Assembly: GCA_964472785.1 (NCBI GenBank)
Contig: CAYYMH010000009.1
Span: 51,525 to 115,524 of the forward strand
Direction: 5' to 3'
DNA length: 64,000 bases
From: CAYYMH01 sp964472785
Lineage (GTDB): Bacteria; Zhuqueibacterota; Zhuqueibacteria; Thermofontimicrobiales; Thermofontimicrobiaceae
This document shows, piece after piece, positions 18,322 to 28,617 of this stretch. The notes under the pieces are model-generated. The model saw only the letters and a list, made by a program, of their open reading frames with translations, was not told where the DNA came from and searched no databases. The translations under genes and the position numbers were made by a program. Every line of letters starts with the position of its first letter. Position 1 is the first letter of the stretch.

Positions 18322-20100
18322 CTAATCCTTAATAATTTTCAAACCTAAATCTCTCAATTGTTTTTCACTCACTTCTGCTGGCGAATTATCCATCAGTGAT
18401 ATGGCACTTGTCGTTTTCGGGAAAGCAATTACTTTGCGAATCGAATCTTCTCCTGCCAATATCATCACCATCCGATCAAATCCGAAAGCAATTCCACCAT
18501 GGGGGGGCGCTCCGTATTTTAGTGCATCTAACAAAAATCCGAATTTATCATGGGCTTCCTTTTCATCGATATTTAATAACCGAAACACTTTCATCTGAGT
18601 ATCGTATTGGTGATTACGAATACTACCACCGGCAATTTCATAGCCATTTAATACCAGATCATAGGCCCGTGCTTTTATCCGTTCAGGTTCGGTTTCCAGA
18701 GAAGCTAAATCCGCTTTTTGGGGACTGGTAAACGGATGATGCATGGCAATAAACCGTTGCTCTTCTTCATCAAATTCTAACAACGGGAAGTCAACTACCC
18801 AAGCTGGACGGTATTCATCCCTTTTTATCAGCTGCTCGTCGTTCGCCAGGCGGACTCTCAAACGCCCTAACAGATCTAATGTTTTTTGACGCTCTCCGGC
18901 TATTAATAGTAACAAGTCACCATCATCACTTCCCATTTTTTCATCGACCTTGCTCTTCATTTCCTCAGTCAAAAACTTAGCAAAAGAAGCATCCCATGTT
19001 CCATTTTTAATTTTAGCAGTTAGAACACCTTTGCCACCCAAATCAACGATAAATTGATTCAGGTTGTCAATTTGCTTTCGGGAATAGCCAGCACCATTTT
19101 TCAAATTGATCCCGGCAACAATGCCACCGCTTTGAACTGTGGCCGAAAAAACGTTGAACTGACTCCCTGCAACAGCCTCGCTGACATCCTCTATTTCCAT
19201 TCCAAACCTCAAGTCCGGTTTGTCGGTTCCATAGTTACTCATAGCAGTATCAAAAGAAATTACCGGGAAGGGGGGCTCTAACTCTATGTCAAATAGCTTT
19301 TTAAAAATTTGTGACATCAGTCCCTCGGTGATTCGGAAAACATCTTTTTCCTCGACAAAAGACATTTCGATGTCAATCTGCGTAAATTCCGGTTGCCGCT
19401 CTGCACGGAAATCTTCATCCCGGAAACATTTCACAATTTGAAAATAACGATCGTATCCGGCAACCATCAACAGTTGTTTATATGTTTGCGGTGATTGGGG
19501 AAGCGCATAGAATTTTCCTTTGTGAATACGACTTGGCACCAAATAATCCCGGGCGCCTTCCGGTGTACTTCGCATTAAAAAGGGTGTTTCAATCTCGATA
19601 AAATCCTGTTCGGCTAAATACTGCCGGGCAATCTGATATGTTTTATGCCGCAAGATCATGTTCCGTTGCATTTCCGGTCTTCTTAAATCCAGATAACGAT
19701 AACGGAAAAGAGACTCATCAGTCGCGTCAACCTGGTCAACAATCGGAAACGGGGTTGTTTCTGCTTCGTTTAAAATTTCACATTCTTTTGCCACCACTTC
19801 AATATCGCCTGTGGGCATATTTTTATTGATCATGCCATCAGGACGTTTTCGAACCTGTCCTTTTATCTGGACAACATATTCCGGCTTCAGGTTTTTCGCA
19901 ATACTATAAACTAACGCGGCGTCACCCGGATCAAATACAATTTGAGTGATCCCTTTTACATCCCGTAAATCAATAAAAATTAATTGCCCGTGATCCCTTC
20001 TTTTTTTAACCCAGCCGCAGAGGGTGACCTGTTGACCTTCCTGATTTTGATTCAGTTCCCCACATGAGTGTGTTCTTGCGCTTAATTCTATTTTTTTCAA
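18322..20100 (-). CDS. aspS: Aspartyl-tRNA synthetase
   Basis: A roughly 592-residue bacterial-type class II synthetase charging tRNA with aspartate. It has an N-terminal OB anticodon-binding domain (about 1-110), class II motifs including FRYRYLDLRRPE and FRDEDFRAERQPEFTQ, the bacterial GAD insertion (about 295-415) and motif 3 GIAFGFDRMVMI. Two starts are possible: GTG at 20112 without a Shine-Dalgarno, or TTG at 20100 with GAGG six to seven bases upstream. I prefer the latter. Whether it is discriminating or also charges tRNA-Asn cannot be told here. No terminator was identified in 18051-18321. Confidence 0.95.
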   Translation of the reverse strand: MKKIELSARTHSCGELNQNQEGQQVTLCGWVKKRRDHGQLIFIDLRDVKGITQIVFDPGDAALVYSIAKNLKPEYVVQIKGQVRKRPDGMINKNMPTGDIEVVAKECEILNEAETTPFPIVDQVDATDESLFRYRYLDLRRPEMQRNMILRHKTYQIARQYLAEQDFIEIETPFLMRSTPEGARDYLVPSRIHKGKFYALPQSPQTYKQLLMVAGYDRYFQIVKCFRDEDFRAERQPEFTQIDIEMSFVEEKDVFRITEGLMSQIFKKLFDIELEPPFPVISFDTAMSNYGTDKPDLRFGMEIEDVSEAVAGSQFNVFSATVQSGGIVAGINLKNGAGYSRKQIDNLNQFIVDLGGKGVLTAKIKNGTWDASFAKFLTEEMKSKVDEKMGSDDGDLLLLIAGERQKTLDLLGRLRVRLANDEQLIKRDEYRPAWVVDFPLLEFDEEEQRFIAMHHPFTSPQKADLASLETEPERIKARAYDLVLNGYEIAGGSIRNHQYDTQMKVFRLLNIDEKEAHDKFGFLLDALKYGAPPHGGIAFGFDRMVMILAGEDSIRKVIAFPKTTSAISLMDNSPAEVSEKQLRDLGLKIIKD

Positions 20101-20200
20101 AATTTTCCTCACATTTTTTTCGATTAAACAAACAAAACGAGGCTAAATTTAATTAAAAATTTGTTCAAATGCAACAAGCGAATTGATTTTTTTTATAAAC

Positions 20201-20232
20201 AAAAAAACCGCCATATCGTTGAACATGGCGGT
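20201..20232 (-). terminator. Rho-independent terminator of the TPR-ExbBD-AgmX operon
   Basis: The stem ACCGCCAT (20207-20214) / ATGGCGGT (20225-20232) is followed on the minus strand by a run of seven T. It lies about 110 bases beyond the AgmX-type gene and in front of aspS, closing the envelope operon. Confidence 0.8.
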
Positions 20233-20343
20233 CACACAATTAAATTAGAAAATGTATATCTTCAAATGTATCTTTTTATTCAAACAAAAAACATGAAATA
20301 AACCCCAATTAAAAATCAGCAATTATTATAACACCGATAATCT

Positions 20344-21516
20344 TTAGTATCCAAAAGTATAGACTTGTCTGAATGTCGTATCTCCCAAAGATTCATCAAT
20401 TTTTCCAAAATCGTCCCAGCGCCGGATTCGGCTGACAACACAACGCTCCACACGCGGATTATTTATTGTAGAAGAAACAAGCTCCACGTTTTTCACTCTT
20501 CCATCCGGAGCGATCGTAAAACGGACCACAATCTTACCTCTCAGTGCAGGATTCCGTTTTAGCTCTCGCTGATAACATGATTCAATTGCTTTGTTGTGTC
20601 GATGAACAACTAACGAGATTTCATCCGGATCCCTGTTTCCTGCCAACACTTTTTTATCGCGCTTGATAGTCGAAATGTTTTCTTTCTCCAAACTTTCCTG
20701 TCTTCCGACCTCTTTAGATTCTGCTTTGGTACGCTCAGTGATTAAGTCGCTAATTTCTTCATCACTGCTGGATCGGGTCCCTTTAACTTGGCGCCTTCTT
20801 TCAGCCTCCGTGCTAGTGCCACTCCCTCCGGTGCCTTCAGCACCTTCGATGCTTTTTACATTATTCAAGACATTCTTCAGCTTTTCTGATCCACCGGAGG
20901 TGCCACTCAAAATATCTTCCACACCTTCTTTTTGAGACGTTTCTGCTGATCCAGTGAGCAACCCGAGTAAGCCTTTCGATTGAACATTATCACCCGATCT
21001 TATAATACCTGACCTCCTGCTTTCAGCTCTCTCACCAGTGGTCCTGGTTTTTTCTGCTTCTCTTTGTCTGATTGGCGTATCTTTAGCTCTTTCAGTAGCC
21101 TCACTTCCGGCGTAACTGGTTGCTGATTCCTGCAGGGCATCTTCCTCTTTTTGTAAATCTTCCGGCGCTCTCTCTTCATATTTCAAAGACGCTTCGCGTT
21201 CCTCTTCTTCACGTTCAACCGGCTGTTTTTTGAGTATTAAATCTGCATATTTCTTTTGTATCTTTTCAATTTCTGTTGAGTCATATCGTTTTTGCGGCAG
21301 GTTATTAACCAAATAAATAATCGTTATAATATGCACCACAAAAGTAATTAACCAAATGATGACAAATCGCTTGTCAAATGAATCAAAGATGCGACGCTTG
21401 TACTTTTGAGGAAAGTCGAGATAGATAATTTCATCAGTTTGAGAGTACGATGAGTTCGTTTCATGATTACTCGAATTCTCTTTTGGAGGTATTTCTCGAT
21501 TATTATTCACGTACAC
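20344..21516 (-). CDS. AgmX/PglI-type TonB-like envelope protein
   Basis: A 390-residue protein with a cytoplasmic N-terminus (about 1-50), one membrane anchor (about 51-70), a long charged periplasmic spacer (about 75-290) and a C-terminal AgmX/PglI domain (about 295-390). That domain contains the conserved cysteine pair in IESCYQREL and VERCVVSR. This domain is TonB-related and is known from gliding/envelope-energizing systems. It lies last in an operon after ExbB and two ExbD genes, so it probably transmits their proton-driven motion to periplasmic or outer-membrane partners. GTG is used as start; AGAGG is better spaced for the GTG two codons later (21510). Confidence 0.85.
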   Translation of the reverse strand: MYVNNNREIPPKENSSNHETNSSYSQTDEIIYLDFPQKYKRRIFDSFDKRFVIIWLITFVVHIITIIYLVNNLPQKRYDSTEIEKIQKKYADLILKKQPVEREEEEREASLKYEERAPEDLQKEEDALQESATSYAGSEATERAKDTPIRQREAEKTRTTGERAESRRSGIIRSGDNVQSKGLLGLLTGSAETSQKEGVEDILSGTSGGSEKLKNVLNNVKSIEGAEGTGGSGTSTEAERRRQVKGTRSSSDEEISDLITERTKAESKEVGRQESLEKENISTIKRDKKVLAGNRDPDEISLVVHRHNKAIESCYQRELKRNPALRGKIVVRFTIAPDGRVKNVELVSSTINNPRVERCVVSRIRRWDDFGKIDESLGDTTFRQVYTFGY

Positions 21517-21653
21517 CTCTTGTTGAATAATTTAATCATTTCTGATAGATAAATCGATTGAGTTTTCTTTGCCATTGTTTCTTTTAAATAAACCCTGTTC
21601 CGGCACAATTGATTTGCTCTGCGGAAACAGGAAACATTAAATTTAACCTGAAT

Positions 21654-22148
21654 TTATTCTTCTTTTTTATAGACGACCAATCTCATGTTGGGATACTCTG
21701 CTTTACCACAGGTTGCCATAACCTTGACTAATAACTTATAAGGTATCAGTTTGTCCGCCTGTATAGTAACCTTTCCCGAAAATTTAGTTCCGTAGGATTC
21801 TTCCATTCTTTTTGCTTCTCTGGCATATACCTGTAACTTTTCATACAGGTTATCAATGATAAGTTTATTTGAGGACAATATGTTGTCCACACTCTCAACC
21901 TCTTCATGATTCACCACAATTGACTTTTGAGAAACAATTAAATCCAACGCGACCTCGGGAGACTTCTCAATAGTGGAGGACGGTAAGGTCAGTTTTTCCG
22001 ATGGATGAATCAACATCCCTTCAGTAGAATATGTCTTCAGTAAAAACACCAAAATAATCGTGAACATGTCCATCATCGAGGTTAAACTTAACCGAACTTT
22101 GCCAGGATTGGTGTCATGTTTTTTAATCCGCGAAGGAATAAAAGCCAT
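21654..22148 (-). CDS. ExbD/TolR-family protein with intact membrane Asp
   Basis: A 164-residue biopolymer-transport protein: short cytoplasmic tail, one membrane helix (about 20-40) and a periplasmic domain. The proton-carrying aspartate expected in the helix is present as D27 (SLTSMMDMF). GGAG stands seven bases before the ATG. It is the second of two adjacent ExbD genes and precedes the AgmX-type gene by about 140 bases. With ExbB it should form an inner-membrane motor powered by proton flow. Confidence 0.87.
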   Translation of the reverse strand: MAFIPSRIKKHDTNPGKVRLSLTSMMDMFTIILVFLLKTYSTEGMLIHPSEKLTLPSSTIEKSPEVALDLIVSQKSIVVNHEEVESVDNILSSNKLIIDNLYEKLQVYAREAKRMEESYGTKFSGKVTIQADKLIPYKLLVKVMATCGKAEYPNMRLVVYKKEE

Positions 22149-22206
22149 TATTTACTCCATAATTTTTTATTACTGACAGTCGAAGATATTGAATTTAAAA
22201 AGTGAA

Positions 22207-22746
22207 TTAACCCTGAACCAAACCTGCCGCCAGTGATACATCAGGGAAAAGTACAAATCTTCTATGGTCAACATAGATTTCCCTGGATGCATCCATGGTG
22301 GAAACGAGCAATTGATAATTAATTTCTGGCTCGGCCTGGATGACAATTTTGTCTGAATCAGAAAAGTTGTCCACAGCCTCCTTTTTTATTTCGTAAAGCT
22401 TTTTTGACAACTCTTCAAAATTATACTGATTATCATCCGTCAGCGGAATCGTTGGCTCTTCTCCGTTACCTTTCATTATAGCCATTGAGCTCGAAATAAA
22501 AAAACCCTGATCTGTAATTGTAACAGCCAAATCCAAGTTCTTCTCATTTTCTTTTGGCGCTTCCTTTTGTGAAAACTCGGCGCCAACAGCCGGAGGCAGA
22601 TTTAAATCAATAACTCCTATTTTCACGTAAGTTGCTGATGTCAACAACAAAGGAATTAGAACAACCATCAAATTCATAACAGGAGTCATGTTTACTTCTA
22701 CTTCTTCAATTTCCCGACTACTTCTTCGTGAAGGTTTAAAAGCCAT
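22207..22746 (-). CDS. ExbD/TolR-family protein lacking the membrane Asp
   Basis: A 179-residue ExbD-like protein starting two bases after the ExbB stop. Its membrane helix (about 20-40) reads NMTPVMNLMVVLIP. The position of the essential proton-carrying aspartate is N25, so this copy has no acidic residue in the helix. The periplasmic domain is about 45-179. The pair of one Asp-bearing and one Asp-lacking ExbD suggests a mixed motor with a structural partner, or divergent function. The call as ExbD rests on the fold pattern and position. Confidence 0.85.
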   Translation of the reverse strand: MAFKPSRRSSREIEEVEVNMTPVMNLMVVLIPLLLTSATYVKIGVIDLNLPPAVGAEFSQKEAPKENEKNLDLAVTITDQGFFISSSMAIMKGNGEEPTIPLTDDNQYNFEELSKKLYEIKKEAVDNFSDSDKIVIQAEPEINYQLLVSTMDASREIYVDHRRFVLFPDVSLAAGLVQG

Positions 22747-22748
22747 AG

Positions 22749-23399
22749 TTATTGATTCCCTGTCATTAAGTTGATTAATTTTACCGTGTGTTCGTCAATT
22801 TCATCAATGATTTTTACTGTTTTGTTATGAATAAACGTGTAAAGCAAAATTGATGGTACTGCAATTAACAAACCGGATAAAGTTGTATTCATTGCCACAG
22901 AAATACCTGCTGCAAGCATTCTTGATTTTTCCGCCTGATCAATACCGGGCGCTGACACAGAATTAAAGGCAGCGATTAAACCATAGATTGTGCCCATCAA
23001 ACCAATCAGTGTGGCGACATTCGCTATCATTGCTAAATAGCCTGTTCTTTCCTGTAATTTTGGAATCACTTCCAATGTTCCTTCATCAACTGAATTTTGA
23101 ATCGCTCGAAATTCAATCGTTTCGGCAGAGCTCACTTTTTTCAATCCAGCCAAAACAACCTGAGGTAATGCCTTGTTTTTTGCAGAATTGCACAAGGCAA
23201 TCGCATTTTTGTAATCCCCTGCTTTGACCAATTTTCGTATTTCGTCCATAAACTTTTTCGCGTTAATATTCGACCGAACCATTATATAATAGACCCGCTC
23301 GATTGCAATAGCCACCATAAAAATTGCAGAGACCAACAAAACCCACATAAACAGCCATCCTGTTGATGAGGTGCTAAAATTTTTCAAAATATCAGCCAT
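22749..23399 (-). CDS. MotA/TolQ/ExbB-family proton channel
   Basis: A 216-residue inner-membrane protein with three membrane helices (about 13-35, 125-148 and 165-190) and a cytoplasmic loop between the first and second. The last two helices carry the family motif GLMGTIYGLI and the SGLLIAVP region. GGAGGT lies six bases before the ATG. It is followed by two ExbD genes and the AgmX-type gene and preceded by TPR protein genes, so it probably forms the stator of an envelope machine rather than a simple nutrient importer; no TonB-dependent receptor gene is nearby. Confidence 0.92.
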   Translation of the reverse strand: MADILKNFSTSSTGWLFMWVLLVSAIFMVAIAIERVYYIMVRSNINAKKFMDEIRKLVKAGDYKNAIALCNSAKNKALPQVVLAGLKKVSSAETIEFRAIQNSVDEGTLEVIPKLQERTGYLAMIANVATLIGLMGTIYGLIAAFNSVSAPGIDQAEKSRMLAAGISVAMNTTLSGLLIAVPSILLYTFIHNKTVKIIDEIDEHTVKLINLMTGNQ

Positions 23400-23496
23400 A
23401 CGACGACCTCCATAATAAATAGTTAAAACTTCAGAGAATTGCTTTAATTTTTATATTATTTTTTACCATACAAATTAGTGAATTACTGAATCAATC

Positions 23497-23898
23497 TCAT
23501 TCCGGTTTATCCTCTTTTCTCTTTTTTAAAATCATCTTTTTCAAATTTTCTATTTTTTGGGGTTTAAAGAGCCGATCATCTTGAATGATCAAGTCGTCAG
23601 GCAAGCTTTTCAATTCCCGCTCAAACGATCGGTCAACAAACTCAAATTCTTCAAATTGAGGATCTAATCTCTTTGGGAAAAATGAAACACGTGGCTTTTC
23701 AATGACAGCCTCGATCTGGATTTCTTCCAGAATTATATCCCCTTCTAAACCCACCAGTGCTGCGCCGGTATCGAGAGTGTCGCTTGCAGGATCATTCACA
23801 CTATTCGTTGCTTCGGTCTGTGCCCGGACCTGTTTTTCAGAAAACAAAAGCCCAAAGAATACGAGCAGAGCAACCCCGATTAATGTTTTAATCTTCAT
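23497..23898 (-). CDS. Small exported protein of unknown function
   Basis: A protein of about 133 residues with a signal peptide (KIKTLIGVALLVFFGLLF, cleavage probably after VRAQ). The mature part is acidic then basic and shows no domain I know. The ATG at 23898 is preferred over the upstream TTG because GAGG stands six bases before it. It lies 20 bases after the 1555-residue TPR gene and about 100 before exbB, so it belongs to the same operon and probably to the same envelope complex. Confidence 0.7.
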   Translation of the reverse strand: MKIKTLIGVALLVFFGLLFSEKQVRAQTEATNSVNDPASDTLDTGAALVGLEGDIILEEIQIEAVIEKPRVSFFPKRLDPQFEEFEFVDRSFERELKSLPDDLIIQDDRLFKPQKIENLKKMILKKRKEDKPE

Positions 23899-23917
23899 GA
23901 CGAGCCTCAATTAAATT

Positions 23918-26900
23918 TTAATACAGAATGATGTATTTGTCCATAGCCAGATTTTCTTTGATTTTCTGACTGCTTGTCTCCAATAAAATTTTCTTTTTCG
24001 TTTCCTCCCATTCGGGTACAGTCATTATTTTCATCTCTGCATAAAATCCATGCCCGGAGGCGTCCCTATCTATGCCTTCGACTGCAATCACATTTTTTCC
24101 TTCGACAAGGCCGTCGGAAAGGACGTGAGGATGTTCGGCGATTTCACCGGAATCTGGAGCAGTGAACGTTGCAATATACCCACCATTGAGTAACAAATTA
24201 TAGGAATCATCCAATTTAAAACTGAGTTCAACTTTCACTGGCAAGCCTGACATGAAAAACGGTTTTCTGAAAAACACCCGCCTGCCGAGAACCTTTCGTG
24301 TTTGAAATTTTTTTGTGATCTCCATCTCTATTGTTTTATCCTGGTACATCGAATCTGCCAGGGTCGAGTCTTTGACAAAACCTGACAATATTCCCGCTGT
24401 TTCTACAACCGTGGAATCCGAATTGTTTTGTACGACATAAGTTGTATCAAATGTTACGCCAAAGGTGTCGATGACCGACAACCAGATGAAATCACCTTTC
24501 CGATCACTTTCATCCTCTTTCGTAATAATTTCGGCAGGAACAAAGTCATCGCCATCGTAGTCAAGTTCACTCCAATCTTTGCTTGGTTCAACTGATGCCA
24601 GCCAGGAATCATCTGTAAACATCTCTTTTGAAAAAACACTAAGATCGAGTAACGAACAATATTCTTCCGGATCGGCCTCTACAAGTGAAAGCGTGATCCG
24701 TTTTGACCAACGGTTCTTCAGTTCTGAATTTTCCGAATATTGATGTACGGTTTCCAATAGTTCTCTTTTATTTTCCTTAAGTGTAAAGTAATTGTCCTCA
24801 AAGGAAAACAGCGCATCTTCATACTCAATTTCATTTGTCTGCCTGAATAACCGTTCGTATGTTTTCCGTTTTGAATTATCGACCTGAATTAATGAATCGG
24901 TTTTCAATACGAATTGATACACATCTTTAAAAATATTTTCTTCCGTTAGTGTTACGCTGGGATCCCGTATCTTTTCGCGTTCTGAAAGTTCCAGCGACTC
25001 TTTATAAATATCGACCACTTGCATGGCGAAATCTTTTGAATAATTTATGAGTGCTGCCGATTGATCTGACAGGGCGATAATGTCGGTTCCAAAGTTGATG
25101 TCATCTTTCTGCTTTACAGATTGTTCATATTGTTCTACACTTTTTTCATAATAATTCAATGCATCATGCGCTAAACTTCTGAATTCTTCAGCTAACAGGT
25201 TGTTGGTAGATACGATCTTTTTTCGTGACAATTTAACCCATTGGTTTTCAATGCCGAGCTTCCAGGACTCATAAATATTACGGCTATATTCTTCAACAGC
25301 ATTGTCGATGAGTGGTTTAATCACATTGTTTAATAGTTGTTTTTGATATTCCATCTCTGCGACATAATCCAGATCAGGTGGTATCGGTGCCGCTAACAAA
25401 TCGTTTACAGTGGTGGCATAAAGTTCCGCCATATCAAAAATAACTTCGGATACTTTTTCTTCACAGCGGTCAATCCATTTGTTTGCAATATGCAATGTGC
25501 TGTCTCGTTCAACTATTTTTCTAACTTCAGCCTGAGGCAATCTTGAAGCCTCGTTTTCAACTAACGACCTTTCGTATTCATCTGCTAATCGTTTTAAAAC
25601 GCCGATGGACTCACGATAGGATTCTTCAGCTCTCCGGTAGAGCTCGACTGTAGTCTCATTAATACCCTTCTTCGTAACAATTGTTCGGGTGCGGTCCATT
25701 GGTTGAATTTCCTGTCTGGCCCATGTTTTCGCGAATTCTTCATAAGCCATGCCAATATTAAAAGTAGCTTCGTACAAATGAATCGTGCCATAAGAAGCGA
25801 CTTTGGTAAAATCATCCACAATATCAATCAACAGGCTTTTCTTTTTTTCCTTACTATTTTTCATCTGTGCCAGGGGCAGCGTAAACTCAATAGCGCGAAA
25901 CTCCTTGTACCTGATCATCGTCGCTTTTGTCAATGCTTCGGCTGCAAAATAATCATTTGTTTCCAAACTTCTCTGCTGGAAAACATCATTCATCGCCACT
26001 GCTTTTTCATATTCGGTGATCGCCTTTTCAAATTCTTCTTTGTCCTCATAATATTTTCCTCGATGGAAAAATGTTTCGACCACCCTGGGTGATTCCGGGA
26101 ATTTTGCAGCGTATTCACCATAGATTTCATTTGCTTTTTCTAAATTGTCTAATCTCAAATAATAAGTCGCGATATCGTAGAACAGATCGTCTGAATCTTC
26201 AGAATCCGGGAATTTATTGACAAAGTTCTGATTAATTCGGATGGCATCTTCCCATTCCCGTGCCTGCACGAAACAAACACTTGAATTATAAAGTGCATCA
26301 TGAATCTGAGTCGTATCCTGACTGATCTTTGACAATCGCTCATAAGTTATCGCCGCATTTTTGTATTCACCCAATTCCGTATAGTCAATTGCCATATTGT
26401 TCATGGCACTATACTTATAAGCAGATTCACCTCTTGTCTCGATCAAATAATTATAAGTTTTAACTGCTCGATTGTATTCTTTGGCACGATCATATTCCCA
26501 GGCAGCATTAAATAGACTCAGTGCGGCAAAATCAACATTGGGCACTTCTTCAACAACCCTGAGATACTCATTGCCGGCCTGTAAATGATCTGACGAATCA
26601 GAATAGACTTTTGCAGCTAGAAAGATGGACTCAGCCATCCTGCGTTGAGCTCTTTGTTTTAGCTCATCATCGACATCGGAAAACTTTGTAATCCTCCTCG
26701 CCACGATTTCTGCGCTTCGATAATCCCCTTTCCCAAAATAGCTCTCTAATACCTGAAAGTGAACATCATAAATTCCCTCATAATCCGGGAAATGTTTAAT
26801 AATGGTGTTAAAATTTCGAAGCGCCTGTTCGAACAAATTATTATTAAAATACAGCGCCCCTGCATTGGATAAAATTTTAATTGTTTCCTGTTCGTGGGGA

Positions 26901-28585
26901 TAAAATTTAATATAGTTATTATAAGCCCGAATTAGCTTCTTTTCGTTTTGGGTTAATGGTATTGGACGATAATTAAAGATGGATAACACATCCCCTTTAA
27001 TATTTTCAAAATCAACATTCGTCAGCGAATCCCGGCTACTGATCTTATTTTCACCGGACTCAACAGCGTCTTTTGCTAATGCAATTGCATTTTCCGCCGC
27101 GTATCTCTGATACTTGCTGTCCCAGTAAAGATCACACAGCTTCATGTATTCCTCGAATGCGTCATCGTATTGCTTCAATTTTGTGTCCATCGTCAGCGCC
27201 ATGTTCCAGTGAATCCGTGAAGCGCTGCTATCGGTCGGAAACGTCCTCAAATATTTCTTACAATCCGCCACCGCCAGTCGGTACAAATCCTGATCTCTGT
27301 TCAAATCAGCCTGCTGAAAAAGAAGTGAAATATTGTCTCTGATCGCACGTTCGGCAATTTCATGAGCTGCATCACGCGTTTCTTCTTTTTCATGCTTTAA
27401 CCACCATGGACTTCCCGGTTTATAGGTATTAAAAAGTTGATCCCGAGCCAGGTACGTCAGTCTGTTATGCCCCAAATAACGATAGCAGAAAACAATCTTC
27501 TCATGCACCCGGGGCAACTCTGCATGGTTCGGATACAATTTGAGCAATTTTGAAAAAGCAGCAATGGCGTTTTCGTACTCCTCCTTTTCGTTCATATAAA
27601 CATCGCCAATTTTTCTTATCACATCAAAACCGAAATCCGGCGTGTCAAGACTTTTAATGTACTCCGCGGCTCCCTCAATTCCGCCTTCTTCTAAAAAGCT
27701 CAGCCCGATGTATTCCAGCGCCTCATCCTGCAGCGCAGGACTTGAAAATCTTTGATCAATATCCATGCCGGTGGTTCTCTGTATGTCCTGAACCAGAAGG
27801 GTAAAATAAGAAACAGCCTGTGCAAAATCGCTCAGCCGGTAATAACTCCACCCCAGCCTGTATAAAGCCGCATTATATTTGGGACTTTCTTTAAACTGAA
27901 TAATCTCTTTATAATACTCAATCGCCTTATCCAGGTTGTTTTGCGGAGGATTAAAATAATATTCGGCGATTCGCATCATTGATTCAGGCGTATAGCGACT
28001 TTCCGGAAATTCATCAATGACAAATTTGTAAATCTGTAACGCAGAATCAATCTCGCCAATCTCTTCGAGGATAAACCCTTTATTATAATACGCATCATCT
28101 ATCAGGTTGCTATGCGGAAATTCCTCAATAACCCGATTGTAAATATGAAGCGATTTGGAAAAATCGCGCACAGGTTCCTTTAAATCTGCTTGCACAATGA
28201 GACTATCCGCTTGATTTAATTTTTTATCGTACAACTCTAACTCTTGAATAAACCTGTCTTCTGCTTCTTCAAAATACCATTCGGCCAACCTCATCAACAC
28301 TTTATCCAAAACACGGCTTTCCGGATTTTGAGAGATAAATTTTTCAGCGTCTTCGATCCCTTTTTGGCGCAATTCATATTTTTCAGTTTCAATTTCGTCT
28401 ATCTGTTTCTGGTAATAATCACGAAATTGAAGTATCTCCTCAATTGAGTAGGTATCCAGTAACGAATCAATCCTTACCTGGTTCACCGCAGTTTCCTCTT
28501 TTTCCTCCTGCTGCGATAATGCGATTCGCTGCCCCAACACCAAAATAAACGATAATACACTGATTGTTATCACTAATCTTTTCAT
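23918..28585 (-). CDS. Giant periplasmic TPR protein with C-terminal lectin-like domain
   Basis: A 1555-residue exported protein. The signal peptide is about residues 1-24. Many tetratricopeptide repeats follow (about 130-960), with repeated patterns such as ALQIYKFVIDEFPES and AIAAFSKLLKLYPNHAE. A helical region (about 980-1330) leads to a beta-rich C-terminus with a galactose-binding-like pattern (about 1410-1530, including LLLNGGYIATF and LVEGKNVIAVEG). AGGA precedes the ATG. It is the second gene of the operon leading to ExbB/ExbD/AgmX, so it is a likely scaffold of that machine in the periplasm. Its partner is unknown. Confidence 0.88.
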   Translation of the reverse strand: MKRLVITISVLSFILVLGQRIALSQQEEKEETAVNQVRIDSLLDTYSIEEILQFRDYYQKQIDEIETEKYELRQKGIEDAEKFISQNPESRVLDKVLMRLAEWYFEEAEDRFIQELELYDKKLNQADSLIVQADLKEPVRDFSKSLHIYNRVIEEFPHSNLIDDAYYNKGFILEEIGEIDSALQIYKFVIDEFPESRYTPESMMRIAEYYFNPPQNNLDKAIEYYKEIIQFKESPKYNAALYRLGWSYYRLSDFAQAVSYFTLLVQDIQRTTGMDIDQRFSSPALQDEALEYIGLSFLEEGGIEGAAEYIKSLDTPDFGFDVIRKIGDVYMNEKEEYENAIAAFSKLLKLYPNHAELPRVHEKIVFCYRYLGHNRLTYLARDQLFNTYKPGSPWWLKHEKEETRDAAHEIAERAIRDNISLLFQQADLNRDQDLYRLAVADCKKYLRTFPTDSSASRIHWNMALTMDTKLKQYDDAFEEYMKLCDLYWDSKYQRYAAENAIALAKDAVESGENKISSRDSLTNVDFENIKGDVLSIFNYRPIPLTQNEKKLIRAYNNYIKFYPHEQETIKILSNAGALYFNNNLFEQALRNFNTIIKHFPDYEGIYDVHFQVLESYFGKGDYRSAEIVARRITKFSDVDDELKQRAQRRMAESIFLAAKVYSDSSDHLQAGNEYLRVVEEVPNVDFAALSLFNAAWEYDRAKEYNRAVKTYNYLIETRGESAYKYSAMNNMAIDYTELGEYKNAAITYERLSKISQDTTQIHDALYNSSVCFVQAREWEDAIRINQNFVNKFPDSEDSDDLFYDIATYYLRLDNLEKANEIYGEYAAKFPESPRVVETFFHRGKYYEDKEEFEKAITEYEKAVAMNDVFQQRSLETNDYFAAEALTKATMIRYKEFRAIEFTLPLAQMKNSKEKKKSLLIDIVDDFTKVASYGTIHLYEATFNIGMAYEEFAKTWARQEIQPMDRTRTIVTKKGINETTVELYRRAEESYRESIGVLKRLADEYERSLVENEASRLPQAEVRKIVERDSTLHIANKWIDRCEEKVSEVIFDMAELYATTVNDLLAAPIPPDLDYVAEMEYQKQLLNNVIKPLIDNAVEEYSRNIYESWKLGIENQWVKLSRKKIVSTNNLLAEEFRSLAHDALNYYEKSVEQYEQSVKQKDDINFGTDIIALSDQSAALINYSKDFAMQVVDIYKESLELSEREKIRDPSVTLTEENIFKDVYQFVLKTDSLIQVDNSKRKTYERLFRQTNEIEYEDALFSFEDNYFTLKENKRELLETVHQYSENSELKNRWSKRITLSLVEADPEEYCSLLDLSVFSKEMFTDDSWLASVEPSKDWSELDYDGDDFVPAEIITKEDESDRKGDFIWLSVIDTFGVTFDTTYVVQNNSDSTVVETAGILSGFVKDSTLADSMYQDKTIEMEITKKFQTRKVLGRRVFFRKPFFMSGLPVKVELSFKLDDSYNLLLNGGYIATFTAPDSGEIAEHPHVLSDGLVEGKNVIAVEGIDRDASGHGFYAEMKIMTVPEWEETKKKILLETSSQKIKENLAMDKYIILY

Positions 28586-28617
28586 TCTTTTATCCTGTCA
28601 GGTTATTTTGTCCCTGA

